Origin: a virus
DNA: 62,450 nucleotides
IMG/VR virus record: IMGVR_UViG_3300042892_000658
Coordinates: 1 to 62,450 of that record
Reading direction: 5' to 3' (one strand)
Made by a program: the position numbers and the translations under genes. Under the pieces are notes generated by a model. That model saw only the letters and a list, made by a program, of their open reading frames with translations, did no database searches and had not been told where the DNA came from. This document shows, one piece after another, positions 50,424 through 59,502 of the stretch; position 1 is the stretch's first letter, and every line of letters starts with the position of its first letter.

Positions 50424-52652
50424 TTACTTGAGTCCTGCTATTCTGCGCATTTGTTCAATGTCTTCATCAAACTGTTTGTTATATAACGACACATCGTCTT
50501 CTGGTTCATCTTTAGCTATTGCCTTGATACCCCGAGGAATAGTTTTTAGTTTGTCTAAGAAGTTTAATGGTTTTGCTCCCATACGCTTTAGTTTTTCATC
50601 TTTGTTAACGTGATCGTCACCTGCAACTGATTCACCCAGTGCTGCTTTGATTTCTTCTTTGGTTTTGTTGTATTTTGCTACGAACTCTGCGTCTGATAAT
50701 TCTTCTAAATCAATAGCAACGTCTTTCATACGACCTTCTTCTAATTCATCACAATACTCTTCTTGAGCGTGTGATAATGGACTAGCACTGTCTGCCGGTG
50801 CCATTGCTTCTAATGCTTCGCCCAGTGTTCTTGCTAGGTAGTCATAGTATTTTGCATTCTGGCGTTTTTTACTTGGTGCTTCTTTTTTATATGTTAAAGG
50901 TTTTTCTTCGCGTGGCTTATATTCTTCTGCAACTTCATTACTGCCTTCTAACTGATTAACAACTTGTTGAACATAAGCACTAATGTCACTAGAGCCAATT
51001 TCTTCAACTTCGCCAACCCATTCAGCAACATCTCTAGCCGCGTCCATAATTGCTTGTGGACCGTGTTTAACTAATAAGTCTTTGTGTTGGTTGATGATAC
51101 GACGAATAATTGCTGACTGTATAGCTTCACAGCAATCGCTTTCATCTTCTTCATACACAGTACCGTCCATACCGCCATCGCCCGAACCGTATGTATCACC
51201 TTCTGTCATATCTTGTGATTTTTCTTCAGCTTTAGCACGTAGTTTTTCATTTGGAATATGTTGTGCTATCAGTGGGTCTAAATGTAAGTAGTCTAATAAT
51301 TCACTTCTAGACATTTTGTTGTGCGGGGTATCACCTGTATCAGACTCTTCTAATCCTTGATCAGCAGATTCTACGTCGCCAATCTCGTTCATTAGTTCTT
51401 GGTATACTTCGGGTACATTGTTGTACACCCAATCCATAATAATATCACGTGCATCTGCTTCTGAATTTTCTTTTGAAGCATGTAACAATATTTCTTCTAA
51501 TTTATTACTGTTAATAATACCGCTAATTGCGTTAATAGCATTAACAGCATCAATACCTAACGGCAATTCTTCAGCAAATACGTCAGCTAGGTCATCAACA
51601 TTAATAGGTTCTTCGTCCCAGCTTTCTGCTACAGTGTTAGCCCAGCTTTCGAAGCTCTCGGCAAATTTATTAGTTTTCTTCATATTATAGGCCTTATAAA
51701 CTATTGGTAACGCATCGCTCATGCGTTCATTAAATGTACGTTTAACAAATCTTTCTTTAAGAGCGTCAACGTCAAAATCTTCTTCTGGGATAAAACTTGT
51801 ACTAGTTGCAGCAAATTGTTCTTTGCACTGTTGGTAACCTTTACGGCCACTCATTTTACCTAGAGTATTTTTTAGCAAGCTGTGATATTCAAATGCAGCT
51901 TCAACCATGCTTTTTGTTTCTTCATCTTCAAAAACACGGCGTACCATTGCGGCTTTAAATGGGCGCAATTTGCCACACTCTTGCGCAACTTCGGTAATAT
52001 GTTGCCCAAACTCATCATTGATTTGACCGCCTTCGCTGACATGGCGTGCCATAGCACGTGCATAGCGTAGATTGTTTTCTGATAGTTTGAAGCGTTCACC
52101 ATCTGCGGTTTCAAGATACATAGCACGAATTTTACGGCTACGACTACCACGTTGTTCTGGATCTATATGATCACTGTGGCGGATGATGATCTTTACAGGA
52201 CCGTCATTTTCGTAACTGCTACGACTGGTGCCGTACATACGGCTTTCGCCGATAACGTCATCTTTGTCGTAGGTATCATCTGACCTGCTTACCTGTTTAA
52301 CATCACGATGTTTAAGTGTTGAACGTGTAATATCACGAGGCTCAAAACTTAGTAGGTTGCGTTTGGCAAATTCACGTAGCTCTTTTAAGAATGCATACCA
52401 TTCTTTACGTTGCTCGTCATCTAGATCATGGCTGATGTTCTTGCTAAAATATACCTTTAGGCTAGTTTCGTCAATGATACTAAGTGTAATGTTGCCGTAA
52501 TTTTTACCGTCAACTACGTAGTCAAAGTTGAAAAAACGTGCATCTTCGGGATTCTGTGTAGCGTTGGCTTTATCATCGCCCAAGCTAACATCTTCGTAAC
52601 GATCACGAATTTTTTCAAATAGACCTTCTGCAATTTTGTTAATTTCTCTCAT
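50424..52652 (-). CDS. Large virion/capsid-associated protein, unknown
   Basis: 742 residues. It begins MREINKIAEGLFEKI, has a folded N-domain (FNFDYVVDGKNYGNITLSI), a long helical and acidic middle, and ends with MRRIAGLK. The position beside the terminase gene and a late octamer support a structural or internal head role, but no fold is recognised. The ATG is five bases after the octamer, without a ribosome site. Confidence 0.55.
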   Translation of the reverse strand: MREINKIAEGLFEKIRDRYEDVSLGDDKANATQNPEDARFFNFDYVVDGKNYGNITLSIIDETSLKVYFSKNISHDLDDEQRKEWYAFLKELREFAKRNLLSFEPRDITRSTLKHRDVKQVSRSDDTYDKDDVIGESRMYGTSRSSYENDGPVKIIIRHSDHIDPEQRGSRSRKIRAMYLETADGERFKLSENNLRYARAMARHVSEGGQINDEFGQHITEVAQECGKLRPFKAAMVRRVFEDEETKSMVEAAFEYHSLLKNTLGKMSGRKGYQQCKEQFAATSTSFIPEEDFDVDALKERFVKRTFNERMSDALPIVYKAYNMKKTNKFAESFESWANTVAESWDEEPINVDDLADVFAEELPLGIDAVNAINAISGIINSNKLEEILLHASKENSEADARDIIMDWVYNNVPEVYQELMNEIGDVESADQGLEESDTGDTPHNKMSRSELLDYLHLDPLIAQHIPNEKLRAKAEEKSQDMTEGDTYGSGDGGMDGTVYEEDESDCCEAIQSAIIRRIINQHKDLLVKHGPQAIMDAARDVAEWVGEVEEIGSSDISAYVQQVVNQLEGSNEVAEEYKPREEKPLTYKKEAPSKKRQNAKYYDYLARTLGEALEAMAPADSASPLSHAQEEYCDELEEGRMKDVAIDLEELSDAEFVAKYNKTKEEIKAALGESVAGDDHVNKDEKLKRMGAKPLNFLDKLKTIPRGIKAIAKDEPEDDVSLYNKQFDEDIEQMRRIAGLK

Positions 52653-52657
52653 AACAA

Positions 52658-52665
52658 TATTTATC
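52658..52665 (-). promoter_or_regulatory. Late octamer GATAAATA with predicted leaderless start
   Basis: It lies five bases from the ATG at 52652, with the same spacing as at 50361, and overlaps the terminase stop codon. Confidence 0.6.
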
Positions 52666-54233
52666 TAGAATATAAAGAATGGCATGGGCTCGACTATGTC
52701 TTCCAAGCTATCTTTCATATTATAATCAATTTGACTGTCGAAACTCTGTAGTAACATAGCCATGCGCACTACTAGGATAAGTGCCATAACTAAATCATCT
52801 GTTTCACCTGGTTTAGCAGCATAGCTAGGACCATTGGCTACAAACGTTTTAAGTTCTGATATAAGTGGTTTACTTACAATGGTCATACGCTTGCTTTCAA
52901 TTAAGTTCTTTAATTTAGCGCATGCGGAGATTTTGGTTGAGTTAGTTGTGTTAAAGCCCTTGCGATATCTACGACCACTACCCGGACGTTTAGGTTCACT
53001 TAGGAATATACCTTTAAGATTTTCCTCGCCAATTTCACTAATGGATATAAGTGCAGCTTCACCTAAGGTGTTGTTTTCAACGCTGTAGTAGATATTGTTT
53101 TGGTTAACTGTTTCGTTTAGGTAGCGTAGGATTTCAGCTAGGATACCTACTTGTTGCTGTACAGGTGTACGATTGTGTTGCCATTCACCTACTTGTTTAA
53201 ACGTGGGTAACTCAAAGATCTGTATACCAGCGGGGTCGCCGCCAGTACCCAGGCTTGGGTCTAAACTGACTACATAGGTATACTGCGGTTCTGGCTTTTT
53301 ATACCAGCGTACCTGTCCTTGACGTTCTATAGGGTCTAGACCTGCAAGCTCAACTAGCATACTAGGATTAATTAGAGTTTCATCCCAGATGATAAATTCA
53401 CAATCCATTTCACGTCGGAAACGTTCATCACCTAGCTGTGCCCGTTGTTGGCTAGCCCACTTTTCATCGCGGTCTGGATGTTCTGCCCAATAGCTACGGA
53501 ATGATTTAAACCCGTTAACACCAACTTCTGTTGGATTACCAAACTCATCAAAGCACTTGTTAGCACCTTTCCATAGGGTAGCAAACTGGTCTTCATCGCT
53601 GTTAGGCGTTGAAGTAATAATACACTTACCACCAGTTGCTAGTGTGGGACTTATAGCAGTCCAAAATTCTCGTCCTATGGTAGGGCGAACGAATGCAAAC
53701 TCATCTGCATATAGTAATGATATAGACATACCACGACCAGTGTTTTCAGTTGTTGTGGCTGAAACTATTCGACTACCATTATCAAAATCAATACTACCTT
53801 TGTTGTAACTCACAGCACCTGCACGTATAAAGTCGGGTACGCTTTCGTAAGCGTAGCGAATACGTTGCATGATTTCTTGTGAGCCTGTGTATTTGTGTGC
53901 GGCAATTAGGATAGTACTATCCGGTACGAACATAGCGTACCATAACAAGTAACCAGCGGCACTTGTTGACTTACCTGTTTGTCGGGGCATTAGCGATATG
54001 CTAAAGCGATAGTTATGATATGTATGGATTAAGCGTTTTTGATAGTCAAACGGGGCATATAGCATACGTCCTTGGGTAGGATGTTGTATATAGAAGTAGT
54101 TACTCATAAAGTATTCCGGTCCGTCTATAGGATCTGAGCATTTTACGAATTCTTGTAGCTGTTCATGTGTAAAAGACGTTTGTTGATGCGGCTTTTTTAC
54201 TAGAACGTTATCTGTACCTTTTGCTGTTGCCAT
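52665..54233 (-). CDS. 17: Terminase large subunit, gp17-like
   Basis: 522 residues. Walker A-type MPRQTGKST (82-90), Walker B ISLLYADEFAF, coupling motif STPNSDEDQ, and the RNase H-like nuclease start VVSLDPSLGTGGD. This is the packaging motor ATPase and headful nuclease. The ATG has a late-like octamer TATAAGTA five bases before it (54239-54246), suggesting the same leaderless layout as two neighbours. Confidence 0.93.
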   Translation of the reverse strand: MATAKGTDNVLVKKPHQQTSFTHEQLQEFVKCSDPIDGPEYFMSNYFYIQHPTQGRMLYAPFDYQKRLIHTYHNYRFSISLMPRQTGKSTSAAGYLLWYAMFVPDSTILIAAHKYTGSQEIMQRIRYAYESVPDFIRAGAVSYNKGSIDFDNGSRIVSATTTENTGRGMSISLLYADEFAFVRPTIGREFWTAISPTLATGGKCIITSTPNSDEDQFATLWKGANKCFDEFGNPTEVGVNGFKSFRSYWAEHPDRDEKWASQQRAQLGDERFRREMDCEFIIWDETLINPSMLVELAGLDPIERQGQVRWYKKPEPQYTYVVSLDPSLGTGGDPAGIQIFELPTFKQVGEWQHNRTPVQQQVGILAEILRYLNETVNQNNIYYSVENNTLGEAALISISEIGEENLKGIFLSEPKRPGSGRRYRKGFNTTNSTKISACAKLKNLIESKRMTIVSKPLISELKTFVANGPSYAAKPGETDDLVMALILVVRMAMLLQSFDSQIDYNMKDSLEDIVEPMPFFIF

Positions 54234-54238
54234 ACTAT

Positions 54239-54246
54239 TACTTATA
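54239..54246 (-). promoter_or_regulatory. Late-like octamer TATAAGTA before terminase
   Basis: One mismatch from TATAAATA; five bases before the terminase ATG. Confidence 0.45.
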
Positions 54247-54268
54247 CTAGTATGCTAGTGTAGGTTAA

Positions 54269-54499
54269 TTACCAAGGCTTTTCGCCTGTTAGATATGGTT
54301 TACTAAACCATAATTGAAACCATTCCGGAGTTCCGGGTTGAACGTTGTTGTTGTTTTGATAGTTGATTTTTTCTACTGCGGTGATGCTAGGATTACTGCC
54401 TTCTATTCTAGTAGGAGTATCGTATCCTTTGTATTCAGCTAGTTTACCTGCATTACCAGATATACCTGCTAATCGTTTGATTTGATCTAGATCATCCAT
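54269..54499 (-). CDS. Small head-region protein, unknown
   Basis: 76 residues. The N-terminus MDDLDQIKRLAGISG carries the RLAG-type helix found in other proteins of this block, and the C-terminus is aromatic (PEWFQLWFSKPYLTG). It shares a base with the upstream gene's stop and lies before terminase. A packaging or capsid partner by position. Confidence 0.55.
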   Translation of the reverse strand: MDDLDQIKRLAGISGNAGKLAEYKGYDTPTRIEGSNPSITAVEKINYQNNNNVQPGTPEWFQLWFSKPYLTGEKPW

Positions 54500-54882
54500 T
54501 ATTTTGATTTTCTTTTAATGGGGCCACGATCACGCATAGGACTTACTTTATGCACATCATCCGCTTCGCAACTTTTATGATCGTGTTCTGTTTCTGCGTA
54601 TTCGCTGTCTACAGTTTTAAATGCACTTTTCATCATTTTATGTTCAGCTTCACTGTAAGGACGAGCAACATTATATTTCTCAACCCAACTACTCTGCGGC
54701 ATATCAACAGCACCGTCACTCTTGCCGTCAGCCATAGCAGTTGCCATCATAATACGATTTAAGTTGTAGGCACGGTCGTAACCGCCTTGATCACGGAATT
54801 TCCACTCGCCGGTGTCAGCCTGTGTTTGATCTTTGGGCTTAGTGCCGTCGTATCCTTCAATGATGATTTCGTTAATTTTCAT
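54499..54882 (-). CDS. Conserved head-region protein, unknown
   Basis: 127 residues. MKINEIIIEGYDG at the start looks like a capsid-targeting peptide; the remainder (GGYDRAYNLNRIMMATAMADGKS, WVEKYNVARPYSEAEH) is a pattern I associate with T4-like phages. The C-terminus is basic (RGPIKRKSK). Function unknown. Confidence 0.55.
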   Translation of the reverse strand: MKINEIIIEGYDGTKPKDQTQADTGEWKFRDQGGYDRAYNLNRIMMATAMADGKSDGAVDMPQSSWVEKYNVARPYSEAEHKMMKSAFKTVDSEYAETEHDHKSCEADDVHKVSPMRDRGPIKRKSK

Positions 54883-54926
54883 ATTTTGATAATTTTCTAA
54901 TGATGCAACGTGTGCTTTTGACTACA

Positions 54927-54965
54927 GCTACGCATAGGCATACTAATTTGTATTCTATACGTAGC
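54927..54965 (-). repeat. Large imperfect hairpin between head genes
   Basis: Arms of 11 bases (GCTACGTATAG with CTATGCGTAGC, one G-U) enclose an inner AATAC/GTAT stem. No T run follows, so it is not a standard terminator. It lies in the 95-bp gap after the 786-residue gene. Confidence 0.5.
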
Positions 54966-54977
54966 CTAAGACTCATA

Positions 54978-57338
54978 CTACCCTTTTACATCATTGATCA
55001 AACTTTCGTATGATTTCCAAAGCTGTTCTTCTTTAACAGCCATTGGGTTATCACCACGATATGGTTTATCACTGTATGAACGTTTAGCACGGTGCATATC
55101 ATTACCACTTGGAATAGCAGTATCAAGCCCACCAATTTTTTCATTTGGTGTATTTGTATATTCAATATCACGTTCTTCAGCAACTTCTAATTCAACAGGC
55201 TCAACCATACCTTGTGCAATAGCCGATGCTGCATCTTGTGGTAATTCAACTGCTTGTACTGTTGGGGCAACTTCGTCCATGCCGGCTAATTTACGGAACA
55301 AGTTAAGTGCATCTTCTTGGCCGTTAGCTGTAATGTTTACATTGATATCTTCTTTAACAGTATATTTCTTACCGTCAACTTCAAACTCTTTACTACCACT
55401 TGCTTTAGCTGCCGCTAGTGCGCCCGAGAATTCGTTGCCTTCTTCCATTTCTTCTTCTTCAATGGCACTGGTATCTTTGTATGATTTATCACCTAATTTA
55501 AATGTATCACCAGCGGGTGTATCTGCTAGTTTGCCAGTGAATGCATTACCTTCAACAACACCTGCAGCAGCATAGAATTTATCATGGCTAAAACGTGGAT
55601 TTTGTTGTTTAAATATATCAGCGTGATGTTGTGCTAACTCTTTACGTTTAGCTTCATCTGGAATATTTTTAATTAGGTTTGCTACCATTCTAAAGTCTTT
55701 ACGACTGGCAGCTTCGTTGATCGAACTTTCATCTAATGCGTCTTCGTGTTGGCAAGCGCATGATGACTCTAACATGCCACAGCTTTCACATGATGCTTGT
55801 TTAGTCGGCAAGCCTGCTAGTTTAGCAATTTCATCCAATTCTTGGCCTACCGGTGATGTTACTGGATTGGCATTTGTTGGAGAAGGAATATTTGATTGAT
55901 TAATATCTTCAGCTACTTCTTTACAGTAGTGACCATATGATGTAGCTACATCACTTAAAAAGTCTTCATCCATTAAAAGAATATTTCTAGCTTTATTTGG
56001 TGTAATACCTTGTGCTACCATTTCTTGGCGCACTGCGGTAACAAATTCGTTGCCAGCTGTGTCTAGATTAGGATTCTTATCACATAATGCTTTGGCAATT
56101 GACTCATAGAAATAGTCGCCTTCTTGTAGCATACGACTTTCTTTTAGTTTCATTGGCGTAACGTTGGTCAGTTTCGGAGTAGAGTTTTTAACTGTATCAC
56201 CAAATGCAATACCTTCTTCAACTTGACCTTTGTTATGTGCTTTCCATGCTGTAGCATAAGCAATACCTTTTTCTTTCTTAGATAGTTTGCCGTCTTTAGC
56301 ATAACCTTTCTTAATATGTTTAACCATACGTTCGGCTTTCTTACCCGGAGGTGCTACTTCATCTAAATCACTAACATCATCTTTTTGTGCTGCACCGCCG
56401 TAGGCTTTACCAGCAACTTTACGGATTGGTGTATTAGCATTGTTGCTGCCACGTTCTGCACGTTCATCTTCTTGACGATCTTTTAATGCTTGTAAACGTT
56501 TACGTTTAGCAATAGCATCTGCGTTAGGTGCTTCTGGCTCATCGTATTTGCCTTCATGTAGACTATTGTGTATAGCTGTGTGTACTTCAGCACCGTATTT
56601 GCTTTCTAATTGATTAAGTTCGACTTCTGACAGTGGAGTGCCGTCAACAAACGTTGCCGCAACACAATAAGCATCTGAGTAATCAGGTGCGTCCCATTGG
56701 TGTACGTCTTCAAAGTCCAAACTATTCATGTTAACTTCTTTGCCACCAATAACAACTGCTTGACTTTCATTTAGGCTGTGTTCACGTTTCTTCATAGCTT
56801 CAATAAAGTCTGCTAGTTTACAATCAGGATGTTTAGCTTTGTATTTGTCATAGTTAGCTTTGAATTTAGGATGTTTAGGGTTATATAGCTCGTACGGACC
56901 TTGGCCTTCTTTAATTTTTAATTTGCTTGTTAGATCTTTTGCGTCACCACCAAACATATCTTTAAACGCACCTTTGGCATTGTTTTTATCTTTAACTGCT
57001 TTCTTAGGTGGTTGATTAAAAGATGAGGAGTGACGTACACCGTATTCATCGTAGTCGTCGCTACTAAACGGTTTAGCTTTTTTTTCCTTAGCAGCTTTCT
57101 TCATTGGCTCTTTTTTATCGCCATCTTTATCTAGGTCTAAGAAGTCCGGTTTGGCAGATTCGTTAAATTTAGCAAATTTACCTGCTAGGCTTTTAACAGC
57201 ATTCATAATAGAACCTTTAGGCTCTACATTTTCATATACTGTTGGTTGGTTAACGCTTTCGTTTAACTGTTCTGATTTTGCGTTGTCATTCAGGCCTTTC
57301 ATTACACCTAAAATATTATACATTCTCATGTCGCTCAT
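54978..57338 (-). CDS. Large virion/head-associated protein, unknown
   Basis: 786 residues, hydrophilic and Lys/Glu/Asp-rich, with low-complexity linkers. It has KPDFLDLDKDGDKKE near residue 65, two RLAG-like helices (ELDEIAKLAGL near 500 and FRKLAGMDE near 680), and a Cys cluster CESCGMLESSCAC near 510. It looks like a modular internal head or scaffold-associated protein. The start overlaps nothing; it follows the 212-residue gene by one base. Confidence 0.5.
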   Translation of the reverse strand: MSDMRMYNILGVMKGLNDNAKSEQLNESVNQPTVYENVEPKGSIMNAVKSLAGKFAKFNESAKPDFLDLDKDGDKKEPMKKAAKEKKAKPFSSDDYDEYGVRHSSSFNQPPKKAVKDKNNAKGAFKDMFGGDAKDLTSKLKIKEGQGPYELYNPKHPKFKANYDKYKAKHPDCKLADFIEAMKKREHSLNESQAVVIGGKEVNMNSLDFEDVHQWDAPDYSDAYCVAATFVDGTPLSEVELNQLESKYGAEVHTAIHNSLHEGKYDEPEAPNADAIAKRKRLQALKDRQEDERAERGSNNANTPIRKVAGKAYGGAAQKDDVSDLDEVAPPGKKAERMVKHIKKGYAKDGKLSKKEKGIAYATAWKAHNKGQVEEGIAFGDTVKNSTPKLTNVTPMKLKESRMLQEGDYFYESIAKALCDKNPNLDTAGNEFVTAVRQEMVAQGITPNKARNILLMDEDFLSDVATSYGHYCKEVAEDINQSNIPSPTNANPVTSPVGQELDEIAKLAGLPTKQASCESCGMLESSCACQHEDALDESSINEAASRKDFRMVANLIKNIPDEAKRKELAQHHADIFKQQNPRFSHDKFYAAAGVVEGNAFTGKLADTPAGDTFKLGDKSYKDTSAIEEEEMEEGNEFSGALAAAKASGSKEFEVDGKKYTVKEDINVNITANGQEDALNLFRKLAGMDEVAPTVQAVELPQDAASAIAQGMVEPVELEVAEERDIEYTNTPNEKIGGLDTAIPSGNDMHRAKRSYSDKPYRGDNPMAVKEEQLWKSYESLINDVKG

Positions 57339-57339
57339 T

Positions 57340-57978
57340 TTATGCTCGTCCTTTATTTGTAGTTGGGATCTTATTTTGTTTGCTACCTACTGGACTTACT
57401 TGTCCTTGAGCAACATCATTGGTTGTTTTACCGTATGCTGGATCTTTCGCCCCACCTACAGTTTTGTCAGTGCCGTCAATTTCAAACTTAGCTGGTTTTT
57501 CTAATTCTTTAAGAATTGTACCAGCTTCACTATAGAACTTGCTAGCAGCTTTTTGGTCTTCTGACGCTTCTGGCAAAGGTTGTGTTAACACATCTTCACC
57601 TTTCTTAAATTCACGTAATTCACTTTGGCCATCAATGTTCCAGCGCCAAATTTCTTCTGGATTGTTTTTAGCTACAACCACAACCTGTGATTGCGGGCAA
57701 CCTAAACGTTCAGCAACGATAGCACGTAATTGAGCATCGTTTACTGGATATTTAAGACTAGCATCCATTAAAAAGATTTCGCAGTTTTGAATACTTGGGA
57801 AATCAATGTCGTTAGCTTTGATTGGTAGATGTTTGATTGCACCCAAGCTCTCAACTTCATAACTAGCTAATCCTATTTTTAGTCCGTCTAGCTTGTCTGC
57901 GGGATCGCAGTTGGCTACTTTGATACGGAATTCATAAATTTTTTGGTTTTCACCAAGATATTGTAAAAAGTTTTTCAT
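57340..57978 (-). CDS. Head-region protein with capsid-targeting-like N-terminus, unknown
   Basis: 212 residues. MKNFLQYLGENQ closely follows the T4 capsid-targeting pattern (MKTYQEFIAE in internal proteins). The body (FRIKVANCDPADKLDGLKIGL, RLGCPQSQVVVVAKNNPEE) is alpha/beta and the tail is disordered. A late octamer precedes it by 25 bp. Likely a virion component. Confidence 0.55.
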   Translation of the reverse strand: MKNFLQYLGENQKIYEFRIKVANCDPADKLDGLKIGLASYEVESLGAIKHLPIKANDIDFPSIQNCEIFLMDASLKYPVNDAQLRAIVAERLGCPQSQVVVVAKNNPEEIWRWNIDGQSELREFKKGEDVLTQPLPEASEDQKAASKFYSEAGTILKELEKPAKFEIDGTDKTVGGAKDPAYGKTTNDVAQGQVSPVGSKQNKIPTTNKGRA

Positions 57979-58003
57979 AATTGTAAAAGATCCACTATAG
58001 TGT

Positions 58004-58011
58004 TATTTATC
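58004..58011 (-). promoter_or_regulatory. T4-like late promoter octamer GATAAATA
   Basis: It lies 25 bp upstream of the 212-residue gene, in the gap after the terminase-small-like gene. Confidence 0.6.
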
Positions 58012-58018
58012 AAGAACA

Positions 58019-58516
58019 CTATGTTTTTTTGTTAAGTAGTTGCTTAAGTAGTTCGTTACGGTCAATAACTACACCTTGCCCGTCTTCTGCATCGATGAGC
58101 TTATCACCGTCTGTTTTCTTGCTTGCTTGGTCAATTTGCCAGTCTAAACGAGCTTTTTTCAGCTGTAAATCAATCGTTCTGAGCTTTTTATCTAACTTGG
58201 CTTGTTTGGCTGTAATAGCATGCCCTAGGAGTGTACCTGCGGTTGCAAGTATATGCCCACTGAAGCGTGCTTCTACGTTCATGCCCAGATCGATCAAGTC
58301 GTTAAACTTATCTTTGGCTAGGTCGCTTAGTTCATCTAGCTCTTTATCGCTAGTGTCTAGGTCATTGACCATTGGTAGGGCAGCATCAATCTTGTCAATG
58401 GCAAGATCAACCGCGGTAATCATTTCACGATTTTCTTCAATGGTGTGCTCTGCTTCTTCAGCAGTAACATCATCTGTTGGGGGTAGATTAAATAATTCTG
58501 ATAATTTTTGTGTCAT
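58019..58516 (-). CDS. Terminase small subunit-like protein (gp16-like)
   Basis: 165 residues, almost all helical with a central coiled coil (KQAKLDKKLRTIDLQLKKARLDW). Length matches T4 gp16 (164) and the pattern GHILATAGTLLGHAITAKQAKL is one I associate with small terminase subunits of T4-like phages. It lies four genes from gp17, not adjacent. Moderate confidence. Confidence 0.55.
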   Translation of the reverse strand: MTQKLSELFNLPPTDDVTAEEAEHTIEENREMITAVDLAIDKIDAALPMVNDLDTSDKELDELSDLAKDKFNDLIDLGMNVEARFSGHILATAGTLLGHAITAKQAKLDKKLRTIDLQLKKARLDWQIDQASKKTDGDKLIDAEDGQGVVIDRNELLKQLLNKKT

Positions 58517-58539
58517 AGTAATACTATTTACACTAGAGA

Positions 58540-58971
58540 TTATCGTTTAAGATTTTTAAATATGTCGTGTTCTGTTACCACACGGAAACGCATGTTATTA
58601 GCTTTACACCAAGCATCTGCAGCGGCCCACTTGGCCATGTTAATTGCCACGCTGTATTTGTCTTTAACTGACCTAGCACTTTCCATAGTAGTCTGCGCTA
58701 GAGGTTTAATTTCTACTACTTCTACGTGTCGTTTTTTACCTGCATCTTGATATACTATAACAAAATCTGGTACATAGATAGTTTGTTTGCCTAGTACGGG
58801 ATTGTAATAAGGTATTTGTATACTTTCGCTGGCCCACTGTGTAACTGCTGGATTATTATCACAAAAGTTCATAAATGCAAATTCCCAACTGCTACGGTAT
58901 GTAGGAACTTTCTTTCCTATATACTTTTCTGCATTCTTAATTGTAAATTTACCGTTAGCGTACTTGGCCAT
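58540..58971 (-). CDS. 4: Head completion nuclease, gp4-like (TnsA-type PD-(D/E)xK)
   Basis: 143 residues, close to T4 gp4 (150). RSSWEFAFMNFCDNN, then P68-D69 and E87-I-K89 form the PD...ExK core shared by TnsA-like endonucleases and gp4/gp50. The family completes heads after packaging. It starts at the last base of the previous gene. Confidence 0.75.
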   Translation of the reverse strand: MAKYANGKFTIKNAEKYIGKKVPTYRSSWEFAFMNFCDNNPAVTQWASESIQIPYYNPVLGKQTIYVPDFVIVYQDAGKKRHVEVVEIKPLAQTTMESARSVKDKYSVAINMAKWAAADAWCKANNMRFRVVTEHDIFKNLKR

Positions 58972-59492
58972 TATGCTAAAATCATTCGTTCTACATATGG
59001 GCTAGTTCTAGGACTGTTACTAATACCCAATAGGCTAGTGCCAACTCTGTTTAAATTAAGCAACATTATTAGATACGCATCTAATTCTGTTACATAGGCA
59101 TAGGCAGTACTGGGACCTGGTTTAGCATACTGTTTAGTTCCAGTAGTCCAGGTACCTGTTTGGCTGTCAAACACATAATCATCTTGTGCTTGATCATTAG
59201 TTTCATGTGAGTAATATGTTTCTGGAGAGTTTAATCTATTTTTATCGTTTAAGGCTTTTAATTGATCAACTATACTCATTGGATCAATGCCTTGTTGTAG
59301 TGCTGTATAGATCACTGCCGCGGCTAGATTTTTACCTGTGTCTGCATTGCCTGTGATTTTTTGAAAGAACGCAACCACAGCATCGTTAATCATCGGACTT
59401 GTGGTTTGTGGTAAGTCGTAAAAATTATTAAAATATGCACTAGTACTTGCACTGTTGTTTGTTTGATTGGGTAAATTTCCGTTGATTGCCAT
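58971..59492 (-). CDS. Virion-block protein, unknown
   Basis: 173 residues. Ends LLNLNRVGTSLLGISNSPRTSPYVERMILA, a signature I associate with conserved structural proteins of T4-like phages of aquatic bacteria. The front is Asn/Ser-rich and helical. Position between tail-tube-like and gp4-like genes supports a virion role. Confidence 0.55.
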   Translation of the reverse strand: MAINGNLPNQTNNSASTSAYFNNFYDLPQTTSPMINDAVVAFFQKITGNADTGKNLAAAVIYTALQQGIDPMSIVDQLKALNDKNRLNSPETYYSHETNDQAQDDYVFDSQTGTWTTGTKQYAKPGPSTAYAYVTELDAYLIMLLNLNRVGTSLLGISNSPRTSPYVERMILA

Positions 59493-59502
59493 AGTGTTAT
59501 TC

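Noticed and set aside
54994-55575. 193-codon plus-strand frame opposite the 786-residue gene
   Set aside because: Antisense to a long gene, Ser/Pro-rich as expected for the reverse of Glu/Lys codons, and no start signals.
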